The notes below the pieces were generated by a model. That model made no database searches and had not been told where the DNA came from. It saw nothing but the letters and a program-made list of their open reading frames with translations. A stretch of 64,000 nucleotides of DNA. Origin: Perkinsus olseni (Eukaryota; Perkinsozoa; Perkinsida; Perkinsidae). The stretch lies in assembly GCA_013115135.1 (NCBI GenBank), contig JABANP010000029.1:185059-249058 (forward strand), written 5' to 3'. The position numbers were made by a program, and so were the translations under genes. Shown in pieces: positions 1-10,654 of the stretch (positions within the stretch are counted from its first letter, which is position 1; each line of letters opens with the position of its first letter).

Positions 1-180
1 TCATCAGTCCCGGGCCTTTCTGTACTCGCTATCGATAATCATCAGTCCCGGGCCTTTCTGTACTCGCTATCGATTATCATCAGTCCCGGGCCGTTCTGTA
101 CTCGCTATCGATAATCATCAGTCCCGGGCCTTTCTGTACTCGCTATCGATAATCATCAGTCCCGGGCCGTTCTGTACTCA
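1..180. repeat. 38-bp tandem repeat array (left arm)
   Basis: About 4.7 head-to-tail copies of a 38-bp unit start at 1, 39, 77, 115 and 153. Units differ only by single bases such as ttt/cgt in the middle. The same unit occurs in reverse complement at 20090-20268, so the two arrays form the outer ends of a large inverted duplication. The array may continue beyond the start of the window. Confidence 0.95.
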
Positions 181-1089
181 TTGATCATGGAGTTATTTAT
201 GAATCGCTTCTAAGATTCATCAGGTTCTATCAGGTTTGGCGTTCACGGGCTTACGTTTCGAGCCCTCCCCAGGTGACTCAGAGACAGTTGGTCTCGGGAA
301 GTCTAGGGCTTGCGCTTCAAACACTCCTCCTCGCCCCTTAAGTGAACCTTCAGCAGTTCTCAATGAGTCTCGTTCGTTGTCAATACGTGAAGGGTCCGGT
401 TGGAGCTCCCGCGGATTTGGTATATTACGTTTTGTGGTTACTACACCATTTCCCGTGCAAGTTTGACAAGTGAACAGGCAAGAATGACAATATCACAAGC
501 AAGTTTGACAATGAACCCGCAAGTTTGACACACATCGAAATTTTTACCACCAAGAATGTCAATATGAAGTCCAAGTTTGACAAGGGAAAAAATATCACAT
601 GCAAGAATGACAGTGTCACAGCCATGTTTGACGATATACGGGCAAGATTGACAAGTGTCAATCCGAGTTTGACAGCGCGTCGATGAAAGCCCAGACTCAA
701 ACAGAAGAGCTCGTTCGGCTTGAGAAACCACACATATTCGCTGGCTAACGCACGGAAGAAACCCACCGTAATGAACTGACCGTATATTCCTTCTGCATAA
801 TCCGCACAACGGTAGCCCTCGAGCACCTGTGTCAGCCCGTGTGGCAGTTTGAGGGCATGTTCCCCTCAGTTCATCACGTGTGAGATGTTCCATTGTTCCT
901 CGCGGAATATACGGTCAAGTGCCATTGCACATCATGATATCAACCGTCGATACGAACCAATTCAATCGTCGAGGAATGTGAGGGTCGAGTTGGTGTAGTT
1001 GTGAATTATCAAAGCCTTCTCCATGCCAGGACAACAGGTACTCGTATGCTCCGCGAATTCGCCTGATCTCAGACAATCTTTAGTAGCAG
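181..1089. other. Non-coding flank of the inverted duplication
   Basis: This stretch matches 19134-20089 in reverse complement, for example 965-1085 against 19145-19270. Short open frames on both strands show no family resemblance. Unlike its partner it carries the phased repeat at 457-674. Confidence 0.6.
457..674. repeat. Helically phased CAAGNNTGACA motif array
   Basis: Ten copies of a degenerate motif (G/C)CAAG-N-N-TGACA start near 457, 478, 499, 519, 550, 571, 601, 621, 642 and 663. Spacings are 20-21 bp, with two of 30-31 bp, that is two or three turns of B-DNA. The sequence between motifs is not conserved, so this is a set of spaced short motifs rather than a normal tandem repeat. I see no equivalent in the matching region of the other arm. 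Confidence 0.7.
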
Positions 1090-2425
1090 TTACTCAGCAG
1101 CCCGTGCTTGTCCTCGGCGTAACTTATTGTTCAAGAACTCATCAACCATCTTGAGGGCTGCTCGAGGGACGTCCTTTGCAACATCGTGTCCAGCACCGTA
1201 CACCTGACCAGACTTAGTGAGACCACCCATCACGAACGTATCGCCGGCGAGCGTATGGACACGTATGGAGAAGAGGCTATACGTATGGCGCACGTATGGC
1301 TCACCTCCCGTATGGAGGTGAGCTGACCTCGAGTGTCTGGAAGTGTGTAGCTCCTCAGTTCTCCTATAGGGTATTCGTTCAGCAACTAAGAGAAAGCACT
1401 CTAACTGCACCTCCGCTTCGAGATGTTCGAGCGTGAAGCTTTCGGCTACTCACATGATAATCGACAACTTCGGCCTTCCGAAACTCATGCGCTCCTCTCC
1501 AGTTCAGTTCCATCGTCCATGCTTCATTGCCCATCCAGTTACAGAGGTAGTCACGATCACCAACCATGATTTGAACCTGCAGGTGCTGATACAAAAGGAA
1601 GTTCTCGGATTCCTCAAGGATACTCTCAGGCCGTGGTCGATGAGGTTCGGCAAATAATGATGGTAGTTGCGCGGCCTGTCCTCCTCGAACTTGTTCAAGA
1701 CCTGTAAGAAGGATACACTCCTGTCGCTCTACAAAGCCAACACCGGAGCTCGTCGGTATTCGACATAAACGGCCGCTCGCTAGGGGGGCAAGGTGTATGG
1801 TAGAAGCGCGGGGAGGCTTGGATGAGTTACTCTTGGAGGGCTTGCAACTCACTTCCATATTCGTTAAGATTTACGATGTAGTAACTCCCAACACTTTGCG
1901 GTCCCTTCTCTTTCTCAGAAAGTTCGATACCTGACTGGTAATAGTTAGAAGTTGATACGAATCTTTGTCAGGCGGTATCCAGATTGCACGTATCCAGCGG
2001 AGCTGTTCCCGGTCACATAACCACCCACGTTACGAAAAACCGGTGAGGCTGTTCCTGACTTGTCATCTCTGTCCACATGGCGGCTGGAAATGATGAATAA
2101 GGCCCCGTTTCCTCAGCCCCCAATAAAGTGGCTGCCGTTGTTCACTTACACACTGATTCCCTCATCGACTATTGGTGTGATGAGACCGTTCATACATACT
2201 CTCCAGGCTCGTGTGCAAGGAGTGCCATGCAGCCCCAAAAAGCCCCACAACCTCGATGCTATCCCAGGTCTCTTGTTCACTACAACTTCCTCACGGTTGC
2301 ATTGGCGTACAAGTCCCATGCATTCATCAGCGTTATCTTTCAGTCTCGCGTACCTGCAACGTCACTCCGTATTCGTCCTTGCTCATCGGCATCAATTACT
2401 TGTATTCGCAGACGAGACGATTTGC
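1090..2425 (-). pseudogene. 5'-truncated serine carboxypeptidase copy
   Basis: On the minus strand this is a rearranged copy of the C-terminal half of the S10 carboxypeptidase encoded at 16844-19133. It keeps the [15 protein letters not shown] block with the catalytic Asp (about 1540-1600) and the VYGAGHD block with the catalytic His (about 1180-1200). It also keeps the cysteine-rich middle exon (about 2180-2370). Homology stops at about 2425. The exons with the signal peptide, the oxyanion-hole GGPG motif and the nucleophile Ser are absent. Extra copies of an ACGTATGG motif interrupt it near 1255-1320. It cannot make an active enzyme. Confidence 0.8.
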
Positions 2426-2690
2426 CTTGGACGTGTAAAACACTGTATCCACTCGAAGAAAGGAATTTGACTAATGAAATGCATATTCGAGTTAACCGCT
2501 CAGCAATACCCACACCCTGTCCTCGTAAAGGATGGATCATCGAAGTCGAGTACATGACTGTACTGACTAAACCTCCATTAGGGTGGGGTGTACAACTCCT
2601 CATCACGGTTTAGGGTTTTGTCAAGAGTACTTTTGTGAACGAAAGGAAACCACTACATAAGTGATCCTGTTCGAGTACAGTCGACACTTC
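2426..2690 (-). repeat. Interspersed repeat, copy 1 of 3
   Basis: An element of about 190 bp, also at 16320-16515 and 22905-23110 in the opposite orientation. One end begins with GTCGACTGTACTCGAACAGG; the other ends with a GCTGAGCGGTTAACT segment that resembles a tRNA A box. It contains two small inverted repeats (ATCACTTATGTAGTGAT and AGAGTACTCTT). This copy replaces the missing 5' half of the carboxypeptidase fragment. Confidence 0.8.
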
Positions 2691-2894
2691 TCTCAAACTC
2701 AGACCCCCCGTAAGCATCGTCAGATATGACAAACGATTGGTATAGAACGCGACACAATAAATACTGTCCCTCACCGTATGTCATATGCCGGAAATGAACC
2801 AGCTCTAAGTATCTCATAAAGAGATGCACAAGGAGTATGTTAAATTGACACTGTAACTCAAGGCTCCTTGACTTGTCAACTGAAAAGTTTTATT
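2691..2894. other. Intergenic, nothing recognised
   Basis: No gene, repeat or structured element is visible here. It lies just 3' of the minus-strand gene that ends at 2895. Confidence 0.4.
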
Positions 2895-3924
2895 TTAGTC
2901 GGCGACTCCTCCACGCCTGATGATAGAAACGCTCAATAAGAGCACAGCAACTGAGCTCTTCTTTCCTTCACCTTCTGTCTTCACCGCAGCGGCGCTGTCG
3001 GCTGGTTGCTGCGACGAGTCCTGCGCTTTGATCTCGGTGCTTTGAAGTTTGGCTGCAGCCCGCTTCAACTGTATTTCCCTTTCGATCCGATCAACTGAGT
3101 GATATTGAAATTGGCAGCGAAGACACGCAGAACAGGCTAACGATGAGCTCGGTGCACTCACTCTCCTGTCTGAGCCGTCCACTCTTGTGAGTCAACTCTT
3201 CGAGTTCAATGGACCTGCAGCAAGATTGCCCTGTGATGGCCTAGTGTCCGCTCACTTCACAACGTTGAACTTCCGTTTGGCCGCGTCTCGTCTAGTGGCC
3301 TCGCGGCACAGCTTAGCCTCCTTCTTTACTCCCAACACCCGCCCACCAATCGTGGCAATGACCTACATATCGTCGTCACGACTACTCAACCCGCCGAAGT
3401 AAACCCCCTTGCCTTGTCGAGCTGCGCCGTGGAGTCGTCGGCGGTATCTTGCTCATAGCAGGCATGATAGGGCAGTAGGCGTTCCAGTGCACTACGCTCG
3501 GCAGAAGTGACGAGATAGTTCGACTGATGACTGTTGACTTACTCTTCAACATCCTTGAAAGGCTCCACTGCAGCCGGCCAGTCTGCCCTTGCATTGTGCA
3601 CGCATTCTCGAAGGTCGGTCGCGGTCACGGACTCGCTGCTATTCTGAAAGATTCCGCAGCTGGCTGACTCCGCCAAGCTGAGTAGCGGCCTGCTCGACCG
3701 CTCACCAAAATATCCTTTCTAGTGCGTGCAATACTCCGCTCGAAATCAGACAGTCTCGACCAGAGCATTCCGGGGTTCGCCATCACTAAAATGATGTGCT
3801 GCTTCCTCCTGCTGACTGCGTGAAGAAGACCTACGCTCATCCTCGTTGGTGTCCACGGCCTTGCGGCTGTCGAGAGTCGTTGAGGTACTCGAGATGGTCT
3901 CCTCTCCTGTCTGTGATGAGGACA
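2895..3924 (-). CDS. Hypothetical coiled-coil protein
   Basis: A multi-exon minus-strand gene that I do not recognise. The first exon starts with MSSSQTGEET at 3924 and is rich in Ser, Glu and Gln. The best-supported part is the last two introns. An exon ending KRKFNVVK joins one starting SIELEELTHKSGRLRQE, which joins IDRIEREIQLKRAAAKLQ, then an Ala/Gln-rich tail ending RRGGVAD at 2895. The joined region has a basic stretch (REATRRDAAKRK) followed by Leu/Ile at heptad spacing, like a short coiled coil or a weak bZIP. It lacks the invariant Asn of a bZIP basic region, so that identity is not claimed. The middle (about 3380-3780) needs frame changes that I could not fully resolve. One is a possible +1 shift at a CCCC run near 3771. 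Exon borders there are approximate. Confidence 0.5.
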
Positions 3925-4445
3925 TGACAAGAACCCAACCACTGGAATACTATAAAAACTCCAAGGGCGTCAACACGCTGTCCGATCGCGCTCAAGGTCC
4001 GCAATAAACGCCGTTACAGGAACGATAATATGGGAGCGTTTCAATCAGCAGGCCATATGCTGTTGTGATGTTGAGCTGACACATGCAGGGCTTGGACCAT
4101 GATACACGAGCTCTCGAGTATCCCCTCAGATATTTAAGACATGTATCAAAACGGCAACATGAGGTTGGAATCTGAGAGATACTCCTGTGGCTCTACCACC
4201 GCCCTCCGTAGTCTGTTGGCTCGGAGCACCACGAGCACCGGAAAGGCTTCTGCTGGGGATGCGGTGTGGCTGTGGGTAGGATCACCCGATGTGTGACAAC
4301 TTGGTCTGGGGTGTGCACCCTCGACAGGGAAGACGTCCGTCGCCCTCTCGGAGGAGACGGCACACAGGTGACCTGTACGGGATGGCGTCCGGGAGGCTCG
4401 ACAGCACTCCAACACAACATCCCAGGACTTCAGAAACTGCATGTC
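3925..4445. other. Intergenic / 3' UTR
   Basis: This stretch lies between two minus-strand genes: the 3' side of the methyltransferase gene and the 5' side of the coiled-coil gene. Open frames of about 100 codons on both strands have no family features. Confidence 0.4.
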
Positions 4446-7400
4446 TCAATGGCTCCATCGCTTATTCTTATTTCTTCTATGCACTCTGGTGTCACCCTCC
4501 TTTCGGTCCTGGTCACCTCGCTGCCACCGTTTCTCTACACTCCCCTCACTCTCCTCCTCTCCTGATGGCAAAGGAGTGTCCACGTCAAAGCCAGGTGATG
4601 GCTGATGATGATGATCATCATTAACGGGAGGAGCCTGTTCAGCGTCCTTTGGAGGCAACGTCCATTCCTCAGGCCCATCCTCTCGTGGATGATCCCTGTC
4701 GGTGTGATGATCGAATATGCCGTCCTTGCCTGCCTGCACGCCCCCACTGTACTGTGCTACCAACTTTTCCACATCAAATTCATCATCATCCTCACTCGAG
4801 AGGTCTATCTCCTCCTTATCCTCATCAATGCCAAGGTAATCTCGACTACTGTCGATACTCCTTTGCCGCCTCTCCTCCGCCTTCCGGGCCTCTAAGGGAT
4901 CGAACTTCCTCTGCATAACGAGCACTACGGAGCACTCCATTGTGTGAGGATTGGTGTCGAATCCCTTCAGTTCAACTACCTCATACGACAGACCATCCCG
5001 CGTACTCTTCGCCAAGTCTTTGGCATCGGCTGTAGCGCTCTTAAAAGACGTATTATAATACACTATCCTTTCTGGTTCAACCTCATCAACCCACTTCCGA
5101 ACCCACGGAGACACTCCTTGGTCCGGAGGGGGCGTGAGCAGGACTGTGTGGACAGGGCCTTCGATGCTCATCTCCTTCAGGCCCTCTTCGGTGGCTAGGC
5201 TAGACACTTCAATGAAATTAGCATCTTCATCGTCAAAAGACGAGGCGATGGTGTGATTGCCTTCAATCGTCGAGGAGTCCACTACACAGGTGACGTTGGG
5301 GTTGCCGACAGCGACCAGTAACCTGAGACGTGAACTGTCAAAAACGGAGGAGGTCTTCTCGCTAGACCCGTCCGAAGATGCATGCACGAATCAATATTTC
5401 CATCAGTGATATGCCGATCGTGGAAAGAACTTGTCGGATTCCAATACCACATTTCCGGCAACTCCTAAGCTTACCCAGTGAAGAGTCCGTGTGTTCGCGA
5501 TGCATACAAATCCACAATGAGAGCATCTGTCTCGCACATCCCCACAATAGTGTTGAGGAGCAGCGAAGTAAGCCCAGCGTGAGTGGGGAAGTGACCACTC
5601 GTCTGTAGCATGTATGGACTAACAAGTACTGCATCTGATGAGATCTCCAGGGAATCCAAGTACTTGTCAAATCCCCCTATCGCAATGGCCAAGGACCCAT
5701 CACCGACAAGTGGAACGTCTCCTGTATAAGGACGGGAAGGGAGGTCATCATCCTCAACTCCTGGATACCACTATCAACAGCCGCCGACTTGGACGCCCTC
5801 ACCCGAGTATTGGAATCTTTCAATCTTCACCACTCCCACTAGCAGCTCCCCGCAAATATCTTTTATACTGCGGGCCAGGCCTACGAGTTTTCTCATACCT
5901 GGAACAAGAGCCAAGCATTGCCCCCCCTCTGGGAAGGCAAAAAGATCGTCAAAAAGCTTGCAGTGAGATTTGTTGGGACGTAGAGGAGTCGATTATCCCC
6001 ACTTAGCGGCCACTACGATCTCGTTGGTAATGAGCTTACACTCTCCAGAGACCCCCGGTGATACTTCCAGCCCAACTATGGCATGCGTGTCCGTATCATT
6101 CACACGAACCCACAATCGCCGTAAGATTCCTGAGCAATCAGGACTGCTGTCAGGACCAGCGGGACAGTGCAACTACGCCTCACCCGATCCATTCCGTGCA
6201 CTATAGACGGTGATTCTATTCTGCCGAGGTCCCCTGGTGTCTCTCACGGCCTCTTTGATCTTATCCATAGCAATTCGACGGACTTTCGCCACTAGAGGTG
6301 TCAGTAAAGCGCACTCCGTGATGGCCATGTTCTGCTCGGTATCGAACTTCACTGCTCCGAACTGCAAGACCGTGAAAGCGAAAGTTCGGCCGCCACCAAG
6401 CCAGAGAACGTCGTTGCATCGACGTAATGCCTTGCCAGCTTACCTGCACATCTGGAGACACCCCTCCAGGCGTTGTCTTGGGCTCGTTGAAGATAATGTC
6501 TGCGCTGAGAGTACCTGAAAGGACGTCGAGGCCACCACAGCGGTAGTGCACTGCGAAGTCCCACTAAAGCCATTTGCCCGCGCGGTTCACTTGTATACTT
6601 GCGAACCGAAAGACCTCAGGATCAATTCCCGGGTCCGACTGATGGCCCATACTTTCTCCGGCTACAGATTCAGCAGTTGCCAATCGACGAAGCTGCTAAA
6701 TCAGCTGTAACAGCATTGATCCTACTACTGCATTCGCCAACTATATAGCAATTTCATTTATTTCCTCATCACCTACTTTGCACCCAATCGGGACCAGTAG
6801 AATGCCAATCATTCAGAAATGGTAAGAGCGCTTTCACTCCGATCAACAACAGCGAGACAGGTGACTTACGGAAGCCCAGCTCCGGAGTGCTCTTGTGAAA
6901 CTCCAAGGGTTGGGTCGGACACAGTTGACTCAAGAAGCGAATCTTACGTCGGACCTGGCATGAGAGACGACTGTAGGGCGAGGTACGGTATGAGTATTCG
7001 TAATGGTGGTCGGATCAGGCAATACCTGCACATCATACTTCAGAGGAAGAATCTTGCAGCCAGCACAGCCCTCATCGAAGTGCTTGCATGGGACTTCCGG
7101 CACTCGGAGGCCGCTAGGCTTCACTCCTGATTGCCTGAAGTTGGATAAGAATTCCAAAGAAGGGCTCCTCGTTCGATATGACTTACACAGTGAGAGCGTA
7201 TCTTGGCGACGTCCTCCGGTCCCAAAAGTCGACCTTTCTCTCAACGCTGAGGTCGACTGTATCACCCGGAAGCACTCGTGGATGCTTCGGCGTGTAAAGA
7301 TACTTACAAACTCGAGAATACACCGGCACCTGTGCATGCGTGCATCCATCATAGTCGTCTTCGTCTAGTCTGCACTTACCACGCCATTCCCTTCGTAATC

Positions 7401-7500
7401 CAATCTTGTGCACTTCTTGCCATACAGCATTGTCCCAGCATGAAGAGGCTTCGTCACGATATTCCTCTCCTTAGTGTCATCTTCGAGCTCATCGATTACC
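4446..7500 (-). CDS. TRM2/RumA-like RNA (uracil-5-) methyltransferase, degenerate active site
   Basis: The family methylates C5 of uridine in tRNA or rRNA. Domain order on the minus strand fits it. A TRAM-like segment lies at about 7190-7430 (LDYEGNGV, then VLPGDTVDLSVERK). An iron-sulfur-type motif lies at about 7040-7100 (CKHFDEGCAGC). A central part follows (FGAVKFDTEQ at about 6320-6360, TECALLTPLV). The Rossmann methyltransferase domain has KYLDSLEIS, then ALIVDLYAS at about 5480-5680, and continues in the 313-codon final exon. That exon ends with the usual WVDEVEPERIVYY and a FDTNPHTMEC variant. Two features are odd. The DPPRxG motif reads TPPPDQG, and the SCNP motif with the nucleophile Cys reads NTSF, so catalysis is doubtful. 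A long acidic, His-rich tail follows. The first exon upstream of 7500 is not fixed, and the intron after 6870 would be about 310 nt. Confidence 0.75.
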
Positions 7501-7768
7501 TGATCGATTCAACTGCGCCGTACAAAACTTGAGTAGTTTCCATTTCACATCTACGAAGTTAGTGAACACCCTTCAAGGCAGCGGCAAGGGTTTCGTCGGA
7601 ACCTCCTACCCACCCAAAGGGGCGTCGTCCAAGGGAGTCCAATCCGACTTCCGAGTCAATGGAGGTCATTCAGCAACGACCAGCGAGGGATCGAGATTCA
7701 CAAATTCACTTCGATGATGCCTGCGTCATTTTTCCGGTGGCTGTGTGCGTGCGTGAGTTTATAGTCAA

Positions 7769-8157
7769 TCACCGGAACCGACTCTGTCGCACTTTCATCG
7801 CCGACGTGCTCATTTCCTGCGGCCATTTTCTCGAAAGATCCACACCATAGCTCCCAACGATGCCCGTCGTTGTATCGATGGAAATTCTCTTGAAGGTGGA
7901 GAGTACAAAGGGACTGATGATGGCAGCGACTCGGAAAGGCTGCTCGCGAGTGTGCTCTCCCATCGATACATATACGAATATAAGAGCCACGCTACCAGCA
8001 ACCCGCCCCTTACAGGCTTCTTCGGATCCTTATCCCACCACTGCTTATTCACACCCAACCTGACGACATCTCCTCCTCTTCTTCTCGTTGCTGCTGCTGC
8101 TGTCGTTAGAGGTCTGATGTTGGTATGAGTGAGGGTGGTGCTGCATCGCCTCATCAA
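7769..8157 (-). CDS. Hypothetical small protein, possible mitochondrial membrane protein
   Basis: Two overlapping minus-strand frames look like parts of one small gene. The first starts MMRRCSTTLTHTNIR at 8157. It is Arg/Ser/Thr-rich and acid-poor, as in a mitochondrial presequence, and contains KQWWDKDPKKP. The second (7990-7769) has a hydrophobic segment (VALIFVYVSMG) and a second one (VAAIISPFVL). A splice between about 7990 and 8030 would join them, but the donor is not clear. I do not recognise the product. It lies just upstream of the methyltransferase gene on the same strand. Confidence 0.35.
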
Positions 8158-9418
8158 CTAGTACTCTGCATCATCAGACCTTCACAAGTACCAATCAAAC
8201 GTTGTGAACGCCTCCCCTCGAGCCCTCTCTGAGATAGGTGGTATCAAGCAATGAAAAGAGGAGCCCACAGCGTACGTTATTGAGGCTCCCTCAACGATGA
8301 AGCCACAGCATCTACGTACCAACCTACGCCCCGAGGACTCGTGTCAGACCAAGACTGAATAATTTTGAGAAAGCCTTGATCGTCATTTCAAGGTTCAGAG
8401 GAGCTACATAGAAGCGACCGCATAGACACTGAAATTTCCGATACGAAGCGATGATGATAATGGTCGCAGCTTTGATGATGCTATCGGAATTTTGTCCTGC
8501 GCGAAGGAGGAGGCCTCGACGAAGGCTCCAAGATGACCCCAAGTCACTCGAACACAACACCGGAGGGCTGTTAGCATACCCGAGTAGTGTCGTCTATAAT
8601 AGGCCCCTGCTGCTGCCGGCGCCAACTACTTCTCTGACGCCTGTTAATGGGCATCAGGAGAGAAGAAGTCAGCAGATCCAGTACAATGGCTCAGCGGCAG
8701 CCGCAGAGGGGGGAAGGTATGCTGAATTCTCAGCCACTATCATCAGTACTGTACCGTAGGATAAAATGACGATATGGTTGTCCCCTCCTCATAGCGGGGT
8801 ATGAATACTAATATGTCAATAGTCACAATGATGGTGCATGATGATGAATCCGTATTAAACGGATCGTCCTCCTCATCGATACCGATAACAACGGCAGCGG
8901 CAGCAACAGCGTTATGATGATGATGATGATACTAATTATATAGCAACTGTCAGAAGAGAATGAGCTTCTGCAGGACTGTTGCAGCTTCTACCGCTGCCGC
9001 TGCCGTGGGAGTTGAAGACTCGGAGTTTACATTGAGGTGATGATCATAAGGCGGGGATGAGTCGCCGCACCGACTACTATGACAGTGGAACGATCGGCAT
9101 TGGATAGGGTGTTGCTGTTAATAAGGGTAAGCACTACTGTCATACTGTATGAAAAGCAATGAGGCAATATTGGGGAAGTTCAACATCACCACCTTCTCAT
9201 AGCCGGCCGCTGCTGCAGGACAATCGAAGCACTCAACAGATGATGACGACGATGCTTGGACTCATCACGATCAACTGGACCACTAGCAAGCCTCGCTGGA
9301 GCGAGGGCAAGATGGACTCTTCTTCTACGATTACGAAAAGTAGTATACGAAGAATGAACGACAATAACATCAACTTGGCAATAGGTGAACCGAGATAAGA
9401 CAGCTTGAGAATATTGTA
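8158..9418. other. Low-complexity region, no gene assigned
   Basis: This stretch contains GAT/TCA trinucleotide runs (8915-8935) and several open frames of 70-100 codons, without family motifs. A minus-strand segment at 8490-8680 has splice-like signals and Arg/Gln-rich coding potential but cannot be assembled. Confidence 0.3.
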
Positions 9419-9978
9419 TCAGAACTTCGGCCGTGGACCCCACGCATTAGGGGTCTCGCTATAGTAGCGTCCCTGTTGAGAAGGATGGGGCGGAGGCGGG
9501 AGGGTCCCCACAGGGCCTGGAGACGTTACTGGAGGAAAAGGGCTCTGAGATGAAGAATGGGTACAATGCCGAAACAGAAGAAGGAAGGACGCTACCATAG
9601 CAGGGCCCTCTTGATGGTACTGTGCAGCATGTCCGACCAGTCCGGTAAGTGGATTTCCCGTACCTGACAGGTAAGTCTATCGTATAAGGTTAGTCATCGA
9701 CGAAGATTGCCTCGGTATGCCGCTACATTCCCTACGCCCGCTGCTGTGTTCAGCTCACCTTCCTGCCTTCTCATATACTCCGGCTGGTGAGTCGTTGCTG
9801 ATCGCCATGGGGACGTGGGCGTCGTCATGATTCTTGTGAACCCCACTTCCGGTGGTTGTGAAGGAGAGAAGTGAGTCGACGGTGTATCCACGCCAGAGCC
9901 CACAGTCACCGACGAGGAGGAGGCAAGGCCCCAGGAGGTTGTGGTTGTTGCAGTAGTAGGATACCCGCGGGGGGGCTC
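9419..9978 (-). CDS. Pro/Gly/Ser-rich C-terminal exons of an unassigned protein
   Basis: Three minus-strand exons appear to belong together. The first begins after a good acceptor (ttgtgatttcag, at 9978) and is rich in Thr, Ser, Gly and Pro. The second includes LTGLVGHAAQYHQEG. The last follows a 51-nt intron and runs through a proline-rich SPGPVGTLPPPPHP segment to AWGPRPKF and a stop at 9419. The ending resembles the end of the neighbouring RNA-binding protein (APGPWGPIF at 10655). It may therefore be the tail of a tandem paralogue whose 5' part is lost or unseen, or an alternative 3' end. No RRM was found upstream of it within 600 bp. Confidence 0.4.
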
Positions 9979-10654
9979 CTGAAATCACAAGGACAAATCC
10001 TCATGTTCATGCTTGTTGTTTTCGAATATTTGTAATTTTATCGTGATGCGCTCGGTATGATGATGATAGATAAACCCCCACTGGACAACTAAACACTATC
10101 TCTGAACTAGCCGTCTTCTCCTCCTGCTACTAGTGAGAATCTTGCAAAGGATGGGGTATGATAATAGGGAACATTGGCGGGTATAATATTATTCTAGTGT
10201 ACGTGTAGGTGGGAGCAAAGGAGCTGGCGGCCTCCTCGTCCTCATCCTCAACAACATCAGTTCATCACAAACCGATAACGATAACAACGACGAAATAAAC
10301 CTTCTCAAAGAGACCGCCACAACAGCCAGGCCACAAACCTTGAGCTACTACTATTATCATCATCATTATCACTCTTACTATACTGGATGGTGATAAAGAC
10401 GATAATAATAATAATGAAGGGAATGAAGATGTACTAATACTCAGAAAGCCTCAGATCATTATTATTATACAAAGTCATCCAATATACCCGTCGCTGCTTC
10501 TCTACTTCTAGGAGGAGATAGTGGAAGTAGTTGTAGTAGTGGCAACAGAAGTAGAAGAAAATAAACAACAGAAAAAACATCATCAACAACAATAATAATA
10601 ACAACAACAACGTAGTCATCATCACCATCATCGTCATTAGCCTCATGAATAGTA
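9979..10654 (-). other. Probable 3' UTR, triplet-rich
   Basis: The sequence is rich in GTT, GAT and ATT triplets (for example 10560-10640) and lies directly after the stop codon of the RRM gene. No coding family is visible. Confidence 0.45.

Noticed and set aside
2060..2613. Plus-strand frame of 136-161 codons, repeated at 17755-18178 on the other strand
   Set aside because: It is the antisense of a carboxypeptidase exon and of the interspersed repeat, so its conservation is secondary.
3530..3900. Ultra-short introns of 19-28 nt
   Set aside because: Several GT-AG pairs of this size can be drawn, but the resulting frames do not join consistently, while introns in confirmed genes are 45 nt or longer.
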